A stretch of 64,000 nucleotides of DNA from Streptomyces sp. S.PB5. GTDB taxonomy: Bacteria > Actinomycetota > Actinomycetes > Streptomycetales > Streptomycetaceae. The notes below the pieces were generated by a model. That model worked only from the letters and a program-made list of their open reading frames with translations. It did not search any database and was not told the origin of the DNA. This document shows, piece by piece, positions 1 to 9,337 of the stretch (position 1 is the first letter of the stretch; each line of letters opens with the position of its first letter). A program made the translations under genes and the position numbers. The stretch is from assembly GCF_030403745.1 (NCBI RefSeq), contig NZ_JAQMWP010000005.1, forward strand, positions 1-64,000. Direction: 5' to 3'.

Positions 1-371
1 ACGGACGCTTCCTTTGTACTCACCCTTCCGGGCTTTCCTCCGGGCAGTTTCCCTTCGGTCTTGCGTTTCCGACTCTATCAGACCGTTTCCGGTTCCGATT
101 TCCTCGGTGCTTTCCAGGTTCCCGCTTTCGCGTTTCCCTTTCCGGCGGCTCCGACTTTATCAGAAGTTTCGGGCCGGACTGACCGACCGCTCTTTTCCGA
201 ATCATCGGGAGGGGCTTCTTCGAAATCGACGTTTCCATCGGGGCTTCAAGAAGCAGACAGACGCTCACTGTTGCCGACCGGGTTGGACCCAGTTCCAGGC
301 AACTGTTCGAATCTACCTCCCCGCTCACTCCGTGTCAACGGTCTTTGCGGGGCGAAGAGGACAGTAGCAGC
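1..371 (-). promoter_or_regulatory. rRNA operon promoter region and start of leader
   Basis: Read on the minus strand, this stretch looks like the tandem-promoter region of a Streptomyces rRNA operon whose 16S gene would lie beyond position 1. Three -10-like hexamers are visible: TAGATT (310-315), TAAAGT (154-159) and TAGAGT (72-77). The last two sit in near-repeats of the form TCTGATA(A/G)AGTCGG. The final ~70 nt match, from memory, the conserved start of streptomycete rrn leaders. Multiple promoters are usual for rrn operons. The plus strand is correspondingly C/T rich, and short reading frames across it are not genes. The 16S gene itself is not in the window, so the assignment rests on recalled similarity and promoter layout. 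Confidence 0.8.
310..338 (-). promoter_or_regulatory. Consensus sigma70-type promoter of the rRNA operon
   Basis: On the minus strand a perfect -35 TTGACA (338-333) is followed by a 17-nt spacer and TAGATT (315-310). This is the best housekeeping promoter in the window and the most upstream of the three rrn-type -10 elements. Confidence 0.75.
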
Positions 372-391
372 TCAGCGGCCCTCTCCGCACA

Positions 392-1399
392 TCAGGCGGC
401 CATCGGGACGACGGCGCTGCGTTCGGCAGCCTCGACATCGCCGGTGTCGCCCGCTCGGGCCGCACGGCCCCCGAGGACATAGACGTACGCGAGGAAGGCG
501 AGTTCGGCGGCGACGCCGATGCTGATGCGTGCCCAGGTGGGCAGGCCGGACGGGGTGACGAAGCCTTCGATGGCTCCGGAGATGAAGAGCACCAGGGCGA
601 GGCCGATCGCCATGCCGATCGCCGCTCGGCCCTCTTCCGCGAGGGCGGTGCGTCGCGTGCGTGGTCCGGGATCGATGACGGTCCAGCCGAGGCGCAGGCC
701 GGTACCCGCGGCGACGAAGACCGCGGTCAGTTCGAGCAGGCCGTGCGGCAGGACTAGGCCGAGGAAGGTGTCGAGGCGGCCGGCCGAGGACATCAGGCCG
801 AAGCCGACGCCGAGGTTGAGCATGTTCTGGAAGAGGATCCACAGGACCGGGAGACCCAGGAAGACGCCCAGGATCAGGCACTGTGCCGCGGCCCAGGCAT
901 TGTTCGTCCAGACCTGGGCGGCGAAGGATGCTGCCGGATGGCTGGAGTAGTACGACTCGTACTGGCCACCGGGACGAGTGAGCTCGCGCAGCTCGGCGGG
1001 CGCGGCAATGGTGGCCTGCACTTCTGGATGAGTGCCGATCCACCAGCCCAGGAGGGCCCCCACGGCGGTGGAGATGAGCGCGGTGGGAACCCACCAGTGA
1101 CGCGCTCTGTAGACCGCTGCCGGGAAGCCGTACGCCAGGAAGCGTGTGACGTCGCGCCAAGAGGCGCGGCGGGTTCCTGTCACGGCACTACGCGCGCGTG
1201 CCACGAGCTGGCTGAGCCGACCCGTCAGCTGTGGGTCGGGGGCGCTGGACTGGATCAGCGAGAGGTGGGTGGCCGTGCGTTGATAGAGAGTGACGAGTTC
1301 GTCGGCTTCGGCGCCGGTGAGCCTGCGCTGACGTCGGAGCAGCGCGTCGAGGCGGTCCCACTCCGCTCGGTGGGCGGAGACGAAGACGTCGAGGTCCAT
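392..1399 (-). CDS. SpoIIM-family (DUF95) integral membrane protein
   Basis: 335-residue polytopic membrane protein resembling the stage II sporulation protein M / DUF95 family. Residues 1-90 are cytosolic and Arg-rich. Hydrophobic segments follow around 105-125, 170-195, 205-230, 265-285 and 295-315. The start is an ATG with GAGGAG about 9 nt upstream. The gene is divergent from the RDD gene, 130 nt away. In endospore formers SpoIIM acts in septal peptidoglycan degradation during engulfment. Streptomycetes have no engulfment, so the role here is unknown. Pairing with an RDD protein is common in actinobacteria and may reflect a membrane complex, which is inference. Confidence 0.8.
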   Translation of the reverse strand: MDLDVFVSAHRAEWDRLDALLRRQRRLTGAEADELVTLYQRTATHLSLIQSSAPDPQLTGRLSQLVARARSAVTGTRRASWRDVTRFLAYGFPAAVYRARHWWVPTALISTAVGALLGWWIGTHPEVQATIAAPAELRELTRPGGQYESYYSSHPAASFAAQVWTNNAWAAAQCLILGVFLGLPVLWILFQNMLNLGVGFGLMSSAGRLDTFLGLVLPHGLLELTAVFVAAGTGLRLGWTVIDPGPRTRRTALAEEGRAAIGMAIGLALVLFISGAIEGFVTPSGLPTWARISIGVAAELAFLAYVYVLGGRAARAGDTGDVEAAERSAVVPMAA

Positions 1400-1529
1400 C
1401 GGTTCGCCTGCTCCTCGGAAGTTCGTCGGCGGCTCGTCGTGGGTGTCAGCTTGTCGTACTGGCGCGCGATGCGCCCTCAGCTTGGCAGACTGGCCGTTCT
1501 CAGGGCGGGTCAGGGGAAGGACGGCGGGC

Positions 1530-2516
1530 GTGAGTGAGCTGGTGACGGGCGAGGCGGTGGCGCTGGAACTGCGTCCGGCGCGGCTGCCGAGCAGGGCGTT
1601 GGCCGTGCTGCTCGATCTACTGGTGGGTGTGATCGTCTATGTGATCGTGACCATCGCTCTGGTGGCTTCCACGGCATCGCTGGACGAGGCGGCGCAGTTC
1701 GCGGTGTCTCTGGCGGCGTTCGTGCTGGTCATGGTGGGTGGCCCGATCGCTGTCGAGACGCTCAGCCACGGCCGCTCGCTGGGGAAGATGGCGTGCGGGC
1801 TGCGTGTGGTGCGGGACGACGGTGGGCCGATCCGGTTCCGGCATGCGCTGGTGCGGGGCGGAATCGGTGTGATCGAGATCCTGCTGACGTTCGGGGTCGT
1901 CGCCTGCATCGCGTCCCTCGTGTCCGAGCGGGGGCGGCGGCTCGGGGACGTGTTCGCGGGGACTCTCGTCGTTCGGGAACGGGTGCCGGTCTCACACAGC
2001 GGCTTTCTGCCTCCGCCACCGCCCTGGCTGGCCGGACGGTTCTCTGAGCTCGATCTGTCGGCGGTGCCCGACGGGCTGTGGCTTGCCATCCGTCAGTACC
2101 TGGCGCGGATGCAGCAGTTGGATCCGCAGGTCGGCTGGACGATGGCCGAGCGGCTCGCCGCCGACCTCGTCGCACGTACGGGTACTCCGGCACCGCATGG
2201 TGTTCCGCCGGCGGCGTATCTGGCGGCAGTGGTGCAGGAGCGGCAGGCCCGGGAGGTCCGGCGTGCCTTCGCGAACGGCACGGCGGGCGGGGCGCCTGTC
2301 GGTGTCGGGTCCGGTGTGCCGGGGGGATACGGACCGCCGTCGGTCCACCCTCCTTTGCCTTCACCGGCCGCGGTGACGGCCGTTCAGCCTGCCCCTGCCG
2401 TCCATGGCTCCTCGACCGGCGCGCCTCAGGCCCCCTCGGCCGAGGCGGGGCTGGCCGCTGCGCCGGAGAAGCCCTCGTCCGAGCGTCCTGGGACCGGATT
2501 CGCTCCTCCTGCGTAG
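1530..2516 (+). CDS. RDD-family membrane protein
   Basis: 328-residue protein with an RDD domain in roughly its first 150 residues: a conserved Arg and Asp in the first transmembrane helix (SRALAVLLDLLVG), a GKMACGLRVV segment and a second membrane block. The C-terminal third is soluble, rich in Pro, Ala and Gly, and probably disordered. The GTG at 1530 was chosen because GGAAGGA lies 8 nt upstream; an in-frame start further upstream has no ribosome-binding site. It diverges from the SpoIIM-like gene. RDD proteins are proposed transporters, in some cases Na+/H+ antiporters, but the substrate cannot be inferred here. Confidence 0.85.
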   Translation: MSELVTGEAVALELRPARLPSRALAVLLDLLVGVIVYVIVTIALVASTASLDEAAQFAVSLAAFVLVMVGGPIAVETLSHGRSLGKMACGLRVVRDDGGPIRFRHALVRGGIGVIEILLTFGVVACIASLVSERGRRLGDVFAGTLVVRERVPVSHSGFLPPPPPWLAGRFSELDLSAVPDGLWLAIRQYLARMQQLDPQVGWTMAERLAADLVARTGTPAPHGVPPAAYLAAVVQERQAREVRRAFANGTAGGAPVGVGSGVPGGYGPPSVHPPLPSPAAVTAVQPAPAVHGSSTGAPQAPSAEAGLAAAPEKPSSERPGTGFAPPA

Positions 2517-2544
2517 GTGGGCCTGACTGATTCGGTCCGCCCGC

Positions 2545-3159
2545 TCATGTGGAGACGGAGGGCGGGGACTCCAGGTCCTCCAACTCGATGCCGGGAGCCG
2601 AGAGGACCACGTCCCCGGCGATGTGCACGGTGTGCCGCTCCCCTGTGTCCAGGGCTGTGACCTGGTATTCGTCCACGGTCAGGGGGCCGTTGTCAGTGGC
2701 GTGTGCTTCGCTTTTCAGCAGCGCCCAGGACTGGTCCACGGTGCGCGGGGCGAGGACCGGGTCCGTGAAGGCGACGAGTCGTACGCGGGTGGCTGAGGAG
2801 GAAGGGGTGAGGCGAAGGAGTCGGGTGGTGGCGATGAGGAACGCCGGGGATGTGCCGGTGAAGGCGTGGGCGGGGACGTTGCCTTCGGTGGCCTGAGACC
2901 CGGTGGGATCCGTGCGGACCCAGGTGACGCCGTCGAGGGCGGCGCCGCGGACCTGCCAGCCGCCGGCGTGGAGTTCGAGGCGGATGGGGCGGCCGAGTTC
3001 GTCGAGGGCTAGGTCGACGGAGCCGGAGTGGTCGCCCGCCGGGGTGGTCAGCTGGGAGACGTAGCGCCAGCCGGAGGGGCCGGGGGCGCAGTGGAAGTGC
3101 TCTTCTGCGAGGGGGGTGTGATCGTGCGGATCGTGGAGCGAATAGCGGCCGCGGGGCAT
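2545..3159 (-). CDS. Conserved hypothetical protein downstream of sahH
   Basis: 204-residue protein of unknown function, with no signal peptide or membrane segment. The N-terminus is His-rich (HDPHDHTPLAEEHFHC). The remainder looks like a mixed beta fold, with a repeated pattern of a hydrophobic strand followed by Arg or Asp. The frame is open well upstream into the sahH region, but the ATG at 3159 lies just beyond the sahH terminator hairpin and gives a compact protein. It may be transcribed by read-through from sahH. I do not recognise the family. Convergent with the RDD gene across a 28-nt gap. Confidence 0.7.
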   Translation of the reverse strand: MPRGRYSLHDPHDHTPLAEEHFHCAPGPSGWRYVSQLTTPAGDHSGSVDLALDELGRPIRLELHAGGWQVRGAALDGVTWVRTDPTGSQATEGNVPAHAFTGTSPAFLIATTRLLRLTPSSSATRVRLVAFTDPVLAPRTVDQSWALLKSEAHATDNGPLTVDEYQVTALDTGERHTVHIAGDVVLSAPGIELEDLESPPSVST

Positions 3160-3230
3160 GGGGGTCCTGGGTTCTGACGGGCTGGTCCGGGCGTGGCGGC
3201 ACGGGCTGGGCCGGCCACAGCGGCCAAAGG

Positions 3231-3265
3231 GGCAGGCCCCCGGCACGGGGGTGCGGGGGCCTGCC
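3231..3265 (-). terminator. Hairpin terminator after sahH
   Basis: A perfect 12-bp inverted repeat (GGCAGGCCCCCG / CGGGGGCCTGCC) with an 11-nt loop lies 29 nt past the sahH stop. There is no strong U-tract, as is common for streptomycete terminators. Confidence 0.7.
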
Positions 3266-3293
3266 TCGGAGGTCCTGCTGCTGAGGAGAGTGC

Positions 3294-4751
<1,458 letters not shown>

Positions 4752-5247
4752 TGCGAGCTGCTCCTCGGGATTGGGACGAGGTGGGTAGGGCTGGTCTGCG
4801 CGGCGGCGGACACAGGGGTGCCCGAAAAGAGGACACAGGCATGCCCGCGTACGCGCAGCGCAGTTCGTCGGAGGCCCTCTCTCCCTCGGTCGGTCCGCAC
4901 CGGGACCGCCCGACCGCCATCAGCAGCGACGTCTGGCTCCGTCCCAAGCTACACCGGTACGCCCGGGCGCCCCCAGTCCGCCTCCGAACCCATCGAGTTG
5001 GACGCGAGGCGGCTACGAGCAAGAACAGGCGGGCAGGAGAGGCCCGAAGGGTGTGGCCATGACATCGATAACAGGACACCCACGATCGCCGGACCAGGAG
5101 CCAACAGGCCATGACAATCTGGGACTTTCGAACCTTTGAGGGAGGCGACCCGTACTCCAGGATGCAAGAGATCGGGAACTCATCTGATCGATCTTGCGGG
5201 GCGTCCGGGACGGCGTTCCGTGCGAACAAAGGCGTTAGGAGATCGAC
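4752..5247. other. Divergent intergenic region between sahH and PTS gene
   Basis: 496 nt with no convincing gene. It must hold the promoters of both flanking genes. I looked for an S-adenosylhomocysteine riboswitch or SAM riboswitch in the sahH leader and could not recognise one by eye. The only clear structured element is the inverted repeat at 5164-5197. Confidence 0.5.
5164..5197 (+). promoter_or_regulatory. Imperfect inverted repeat upstream of PTS gene
   Basis: GCAAGAGATCG (5164-5174) and CGATCTTGC (5189-5197) form an imperfect dyad about 50 nt before the PTS start. It could be an operator or a leader stem-loop. No regulator gene is adjacent, so assignment is open. Confidence 0.3.
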
Positions 5248-7350
5248 GTGACCAGTCCGGCCGGCCCTCCTCCCGCGGGCGGCGGCAGTGACGAGCAGCA
5301 GCGGTTGAAGCTGCTCGCGGTGACCGCCTGCCCGACCGGCATCGCGCACACGTACATGGCGGCGGAGAAGCTGCAGCAGGCCGCCGAGAGCCGCGGCATC
5401 GACATGAAGGTGGAGACCCAAGGGTCCATCGGGGCTGAAAACGTACTCGATGACAACGATGTCAGCACCGCGGACGGCATCATCATCGCCGCGGACAAGG
5501 ATGTGGACCTGAGCCGCTTCGCCGGCAAGCGGGTCCTGAAGGTCGGGGTGGCGGAGGGCATTCACCACCCCGGGCAGTTGATCGAGCGGGTGCGGTCGGC
5601 GCCCGTGCACCAGCCCGGCGGTGCCCCCACGGCGGTGACCGGCGCGGGTGGCGGCAAGGAGCGGAGCGTCGCGTACAAGGCGCTGATGAACGGGGTCAGT
5701 TACATGATCCCGTTCGTGGTGGTCGGCGGGTTGCTGATCGCGATCTCGCTCTCGCTCGGCGGGCACACGGATCCGTCGGGCGGTCTGGTCATCCCGAAGG
5801 ACTCCTTCTGGATGGACGTGAACAACATCGGCGTCATCGGCTTCACGCTGATGGTGCCGATCCTGTCCGGATACATCGCGTACGCCATCGGCGACCGCCC
5901 CGCCCTGGTGCCCGGCATGATCGGCGGCTGGATCGCCAACACGGGATCGCTGTACGACTCCGAGGCGGGCGCGGGGTTCATCGGGGCGATCGTGACCGGG
6001 TTCCTCGCCGGATATCTCGTGGTGTGGATCAAGAAGGTCAAGGTCCCGAAGTTCGTGCAGCCGATCATGCCGATCATCGTGATCCCGATCGTGGCGACCA
6101 CGGCGCTGGGGCTGTTCTTCATCTACGTCCTCGGGAAGCCGATCTCCTGGGTGTTCGAGCACCTGACCGACTGGCTGAGCGGGATGACGGGCACGAGCGC
6201 GATCCTGCTCGGCGCGATCCTCGGCCTGATGATCGCGTTCGACATGGGCGGGCCGGTCAACAAGACGGCGTTCCTGTTCGGCGCGGGGCTCATCGCGACC
6301 GGCAACCAGACCGTCATGGGCATGTGTGCGGCCGCGATCCCGGTCATGCCGTTGGGTCAGGGCCTGGCCACGCTGATACGGAAGCGGCTGTACAGCGAGC
6401 AGGAGCACGAGACCGGGCTCGCCTCCCTCTTCATGGGCTGTTTCGGCATCTCCGAGGGCGCGATCCCGTTCGCTGCGGCGCGGCCCGCGCAGGTCATCCC
6501 GGCCAACATGCTGGGCGGGGCGGTGGCCGGGGCGATCGCCGGGGTCGCCGGCGTCGAGGACGCGGTACCGCACGGCGGGCCGATCGTGGCGGTGCTGGGC
6601 GCGGTGAGCGGCGTACCGATGTTCTTCGTGGCCGTGGTGATCGGCACGGCCGTCACCGCGCTGACGACGGTGGCTCTCGTCGACCTCAGCGAGCGGAAGC
6701 GGCGCGGGGAAGCGGTCGTCGGGGTTCCGGCGGCGGGGCCCGAGCCGGTGCTGGCCGGGGTGGGTGCGGGCGCGGCGCCGGGCGCCGACTCCGACTCCGA
6801 CAGCAGCACCGGCACCGGCACCGGCACCGGCACGGTCGTAGCGCAGAAGTCCGTGCGTGAGCCCGCGGTGGCGCCCGTCGGGGATGCCGGGCCCGAGGTT
6901 CTCTCCGGGTATCTCACCGAGCGGGCCGTGAAGGTCGGGCTCGACGCGGTCGGCAAGGAGGCCGCCATCCGGGAGATGGCCGGGCTGCTGGCGCGTACCG
7001 GCAAGGTCGCGGACGTGGACGAGCTGGTGGCGACCGCGCTGCGGCGCGAGGAGCAGGGCACGACCGGGCTCGGTGAGGAGATCGCGATCCCGCACGCCAA
7101 GACGGATGCGGTGACCGCGCCCGTCGTCGGGTTCGCGCGGTCCGCCGAGGGCATCGAGTGGGGCTCGCTGGACGGTACGAAGGCCAGGCTGGTCTTCATG
7201 ATCGCCGTACCGGAGGCGGCCGCGGGCGATGAGCATCTGCGCATCCTGGCGCTGCTGTCGCGGAAGCTGATGGACGCCGGGTTCCGTGGGCGGCTGACGG
7301 CGGCGCCGGACGAGCGGGCGGTGCTGGAGGTGCTGGCCGAGATCCGGTAG
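5248..7350 (+). CDS. PTS fructose-type permease, IIB-IIC-IIA fusion
   Basis: 700-residue sugar phosphotransferase permease. Domains in order: IIB (about 20-115, phospho-Cys28 in TACPTG), a IIC membrane domain (about 135-490, with the GGPVNKTAF loop), a low-complexity linker including a Gly-Thr repeat, and IIA (about 555-700, phospho-His616 in AIPHAKTDA). It imports a sugar of the fructose/mannitol class while phosphorylating it. A GTG start follows AGGAG. The B-C-A order is less usual than A-B-C for FruA, and no fructose-1-phosphate kinase or FruR-like gene is adjacent, so the substrate could be a sugar other than fructose. It ends at a strong hairpin. Confidence 0.9.
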   Translation: MTSPAGPPPAGGGSDEQQRLKLLAVTACPTGIAHTYMAAEKLQQAAESRGIDMKVETQGSIGAENVLDDNDVSTADGIIIAADKDVDLSRFAGKRVLKVGVAEGIHHPGQLIERVRSAPVHQPGGAPTAVTGAGGGKERSVAYKALMNGVSYMIPFVVVGGLLIAISLSLGGHTDPSGGLVIPKDSFWMDVNNIGVIGFTLMVPILSGYIAYAIGDRPALVPGMIGGWIANTGSLYDSEAGAGFIGAIVTGFLAGYLVVWIKKVKVPKFVQPIMPIIVIPIVATTALGLFFIYVLGKPISWVFEHLTDWLSGMTGTSAILLGAILGLMIAFDMGGPVNKTAFLFGAGLIATGNQTVMGMCAAAIPVMPLGQGLATLIRKRLYSEQEHETGLASLFMGCFGISEGAIPFAAARPAQVIPANMLGGAVAGAIAGVAGVEDAVPHGGPIVAVLGAVSGVPMFFVAVVIGTAVTALTTVALVDLSERKRRGEAVVGVPAAGPEPVLAGVGAGAAPGADSDSDSSTGTGTGTGTVVAQKSVREPAVAPVGDAGPEVLSGYLTERAVKVGLDAVGKEAAIREMAGLLARTGKVADVDELVATALRREEQGTTGLGEEIAIPHAKTDAVTAPVVGFARSAEGIEWGSLDGTKARLVFMIAVPEAAAGDEHLRILALLSRKLMDAGFRGRLTAAPDERAVLEVLAEIR

Positions 7351-7365
7351 GGCGAGACGGGGTGG

Positions 7366-7399
7366 GTGCGGGCCGCGTCCACCAGGACGTGGCCCGCAC
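7366..7399 (+). terminator. Strong hairpin terminator after PTS gene
   Basis: 15-bp stem (7366-7380 with 7385-7399) with one G-U pair and an ACCA loop, starting 15 nt past the stop codon. Confidence 0.8.
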
Positions 7400-7501
7400 G
7401 ACGCTCCCCCGTCATGAGCCACCTGCGCGGCCGGCACAGCCTGTTCACAGCCGGGCGCTACCCTCCCCGCCGCGGACGTTCCGCGTGGGGAGGGAGTGGT
7501 G

Positions 7502-8182
7502 ATGGGCAAGGCTCGGGGACTGGGGATCGCGGCCGTCGTGGTGGGGCTGGTGGGGCTGCTGCTGGGGCTCGGTGGTGTCGGCTGGGCGCGGCACGCCTTC
7601 GGAGGGTCCGTGGTGTCGGGCGAGAGCATGGCGCCGACGTACGGGATGGGTGACCGGGTCGTCTACGAGCGGGTCGACGGGAGTGAGGTGCGGCGCGGGG
7701 ACGTCGTGGTCTTCTCGGCGCCGGACCGGTACGGCTTCGACGGGCTGGTCATGGGGCGGGTCATCGGGGTCGGCGGCGACCGTGTGGCGTGCTGTGCCGG
7801 AGAGGCGGGGGACGCGCCGGTCACCTTGAACGGGGAGCCGCTTCGGGAGCCGTATCTGAAGGGCGGGGACGCCGGTGGCGGGTATCCCGACTACGACGTG
7901 CGGGTCCCGGAGGGGCGGCTGTTCCTGTTGGGCGACCACCGCGCCGACGCGCGTGACTCGCGGGCCTTCCCGGACGACCACGGCGGCACTCTTCCGGCGT
8001 CGGCGATCCGGGGGCGGGTGATCGACGACCACACCGTGCCGACACTTCTCGGGGTGGCGATGATGGCCGGCGCGGTGCTCGTGCTGGTGGCCGTCGGGCT
8101 GGGGGTCGCCGCCCTCGTCGTACGGCGGAAGGCGCGGGCCGCCGCGGCGGTGCCGCCGCCTTCGTGGGCGGTGCAGGGGTGA
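7502..8182 (+). CDS. Signal peptidase I-like protein lacking the catalytic Lys
   Basis: 226-residue S26-family protein. There is an N-terminal membrane anchor (about 5-27), the Ser motif SGESMAPT, box C/D GDVVVFSAPD and box E LLGDHRADARDSR, then a second membrane segment (about 185-208). In box D, where signal peptidases have K-R-V-I-G, this protein has G-R-V-I-G. The general-base lysine position is therefore glycine, so ordinary Ser-Lys catalysis is doubtful. The ATG at 7502 is preferred, with GGGGAGGGAG upstream; GTG codons at 7496 and 7499 are also possible. Stand-alone gene, with a bidirectional hairpin after it. Confidence 0.82.
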   Translation: MGKARGLGIAAVVVGLVGLLLGLGGVGWARHAFGGSVVSGESMAPTYGMGDRVVYERVDGSEVRRGDVVVFSAPDRYGFDGLVMGRVIGVGGDRVACCAGEAGDAPVTLNGEPLREPYLKGGDAGGGYPDYDVRVPEGRLFLLGDHRADARDSRAFPDDHGGTLPASAIRGRVIDDHTVPTLLGVAMMAGAVLVLVAVGLGVAALVVRRKARAAAAVPPPSWAVQG

Positions 8183-8188
8183 ACGGTG

Positions 8189-8221
8189 AAGGGGGCTCGG
8201 CGGGTTCCGGTGAGCCCCCTT
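8189..8221. terminator. Bidirectional hairpin between convergent genes
   Basis: Perfect 10-bp stem (AAGGGGGCTC / GAGCCCCCTT) between the signal peptidase-like gene and the CDF transporter gene. Confidence 0.75.
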
Positions 8222-8230
8222 CGGGGTGGG

Positions 8231-9214
8231 TCAGTGGCCGGCGGTGTCGTGCTGTGCCGGTCCCCCGGGGGTCGCCTCGCGGTCGGCGCCCTTGGCTGCC
8301 TCGGTCTCGCTGAAGATGTCGGGTTCGAGGTAGATGACGCGGGCGATCGGGACGGCCTCGCGGATGCGGGACTCGGCGGCGTTGATCGCGTTCGCGACCT
8401 CGGTGGCCGTGTCGTCGTGCTGGACGGCGACCTTGGCGGCGACCAGGAGCTCCTCGGGGCCGAGGTGGAGCGTGCGCATGTGGATGACGTGGGTGACGGT
8501 GTCGCCGTCGACGATCGCGGCCTCGATCTTCTGGACCGCGTCCAGGCCCGCGGCCTCGCCGAGCAGCAGGGACTTGGTCTCGACGGCCAGGACGATGGCG
8601 ATGACGATGAGCAGGACGCCGATGCAGAGGGTGCCGATGCCGTCCCAGACGCCGTCGCCGGTGGCCAGGGCCAGGCCGACGCCCCCGAGGGCGAGGATCA
8701 GACCGACCAGGGCGCCGAGGTCCTCCAGAAGGACGACGGGCAGCTCGGGCGCCTTGGCGTGGCGGACGAACTCCTTCCAGGACTGCCGGCCGCGCAGGAC
8801 GTTGGACTCCTTGATGGCCGTCCGGAAGGAGAAGCTCTCGGCGATGATCGCGAAGACGAGGACGCCGACCGGCCAGTACCAGTGCTCGATCTCGTGCGGA
8901 TGCTTGATCTTCTCGTAGCCCTCGTAGATGGCGAACATGCCGCCGACCGAGAAGAGCACGATGGAGACGAGGAAGGCGTAGATGTAGCGCTCGCGGCCGT
9001 AGCCGAAGGGGTGCTGCGGGGTGGCCTCGCGCTGGGCCTTCTTGCCGCCGAGGAGCAGCAGGCCCTGGTTGCCGGAGTCGGCAAGGGAGTGGACGGACTC
9101 TGCGAGCATCGACGACGAGCCACTGAAGAGGAACGCCACGAACTTCGATGCCGCGATCGCGAGGTTGGCGGCGAGTGCCGCCACGATCGCCTTGGTACCG
9201 CCTGACGCGCTCAT
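8231..9214 (-). CDS. Cation diffusion facilitator family transporter
   Basis: 327-residue CDF protein that would export divalent metal such as Zn2+ or Mn2+ across the plasma membrane in exchange for protons. HSLAD in TM2 carries the His/Asp metal site, followed by the family loop HPFGYGRERY. The TM5 region has LLEDLGALVG, the pattern of the SLC30A9-like branch, rather than the HxxxD of ZitB. A C-terminal cytosolic domain (about 220-300) has a ferredoxin-like regulatory fold. The ATG at 9214 (MSASGG) was preferred over a longer N-terminus because GGGAC precedes it. Metal specificity cannot be read from the sequence. Confidence 0.88.
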   Translation of the reverse strand: MSASGGTKAIVAALAANLAIAASKFVAFLFSGSSSMLAESVHSLADSGNQGLLLLGGKKAQREATPQHPFGYGRERYIYAFLVSIVLFSVGGMFAIYEGYEKIKHPHEIEHWYWPVGVLVFAIIAESFSFRTAIKESNVLRGRQSWKEFVRHAKAPELPVVLLEDLGALVGLILALGGVGLALATGDGVWDGIGTLCIGVLLIVIAIVLAVETKSLLLGEAAGLDAVQKIEAAIVDGDTVTHVIHMRTLHLGPEELLVAAKVAVQHDDTATEVANAINAAESRIREAVPIARVIYLEPDIFSETEAAKGADREATPGGPAQHDTAGH

Positions 9215-9337
9215 GAGTCCGCGTTGTCCCTTCGTACGCTGTCCCGGGCGCCCCGTGTGGGCTTTGCCCGGCCTTTGCCGGTGGGCCATTGTTGCAGCAG
9301 TGCCCGGGAGCGGCGCGTCAGGTGTCCACAGGACCGG

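Noticed and set aside
300..320. GTTCGAATC resembling a tRNA T-loop
   Set aside because: It is part of the rrn promoter (TAGATT -10 on the other strand), and no acceptor or anticodon stem can be formed around it.
14..525. Several overlapping short frames at the left edge
   Set aside because: They lie in the rrn promoter region or antisense to the SpoIIM-like gene and have no ribosome-binding sites or homology that I recognise.
4752..5100. S-adenosylhomocysteine or SAM riboswitch in the sahH leader
   Set aside because: No conserved core could be recognised by eye; a covariance-model search would be needed to decide.
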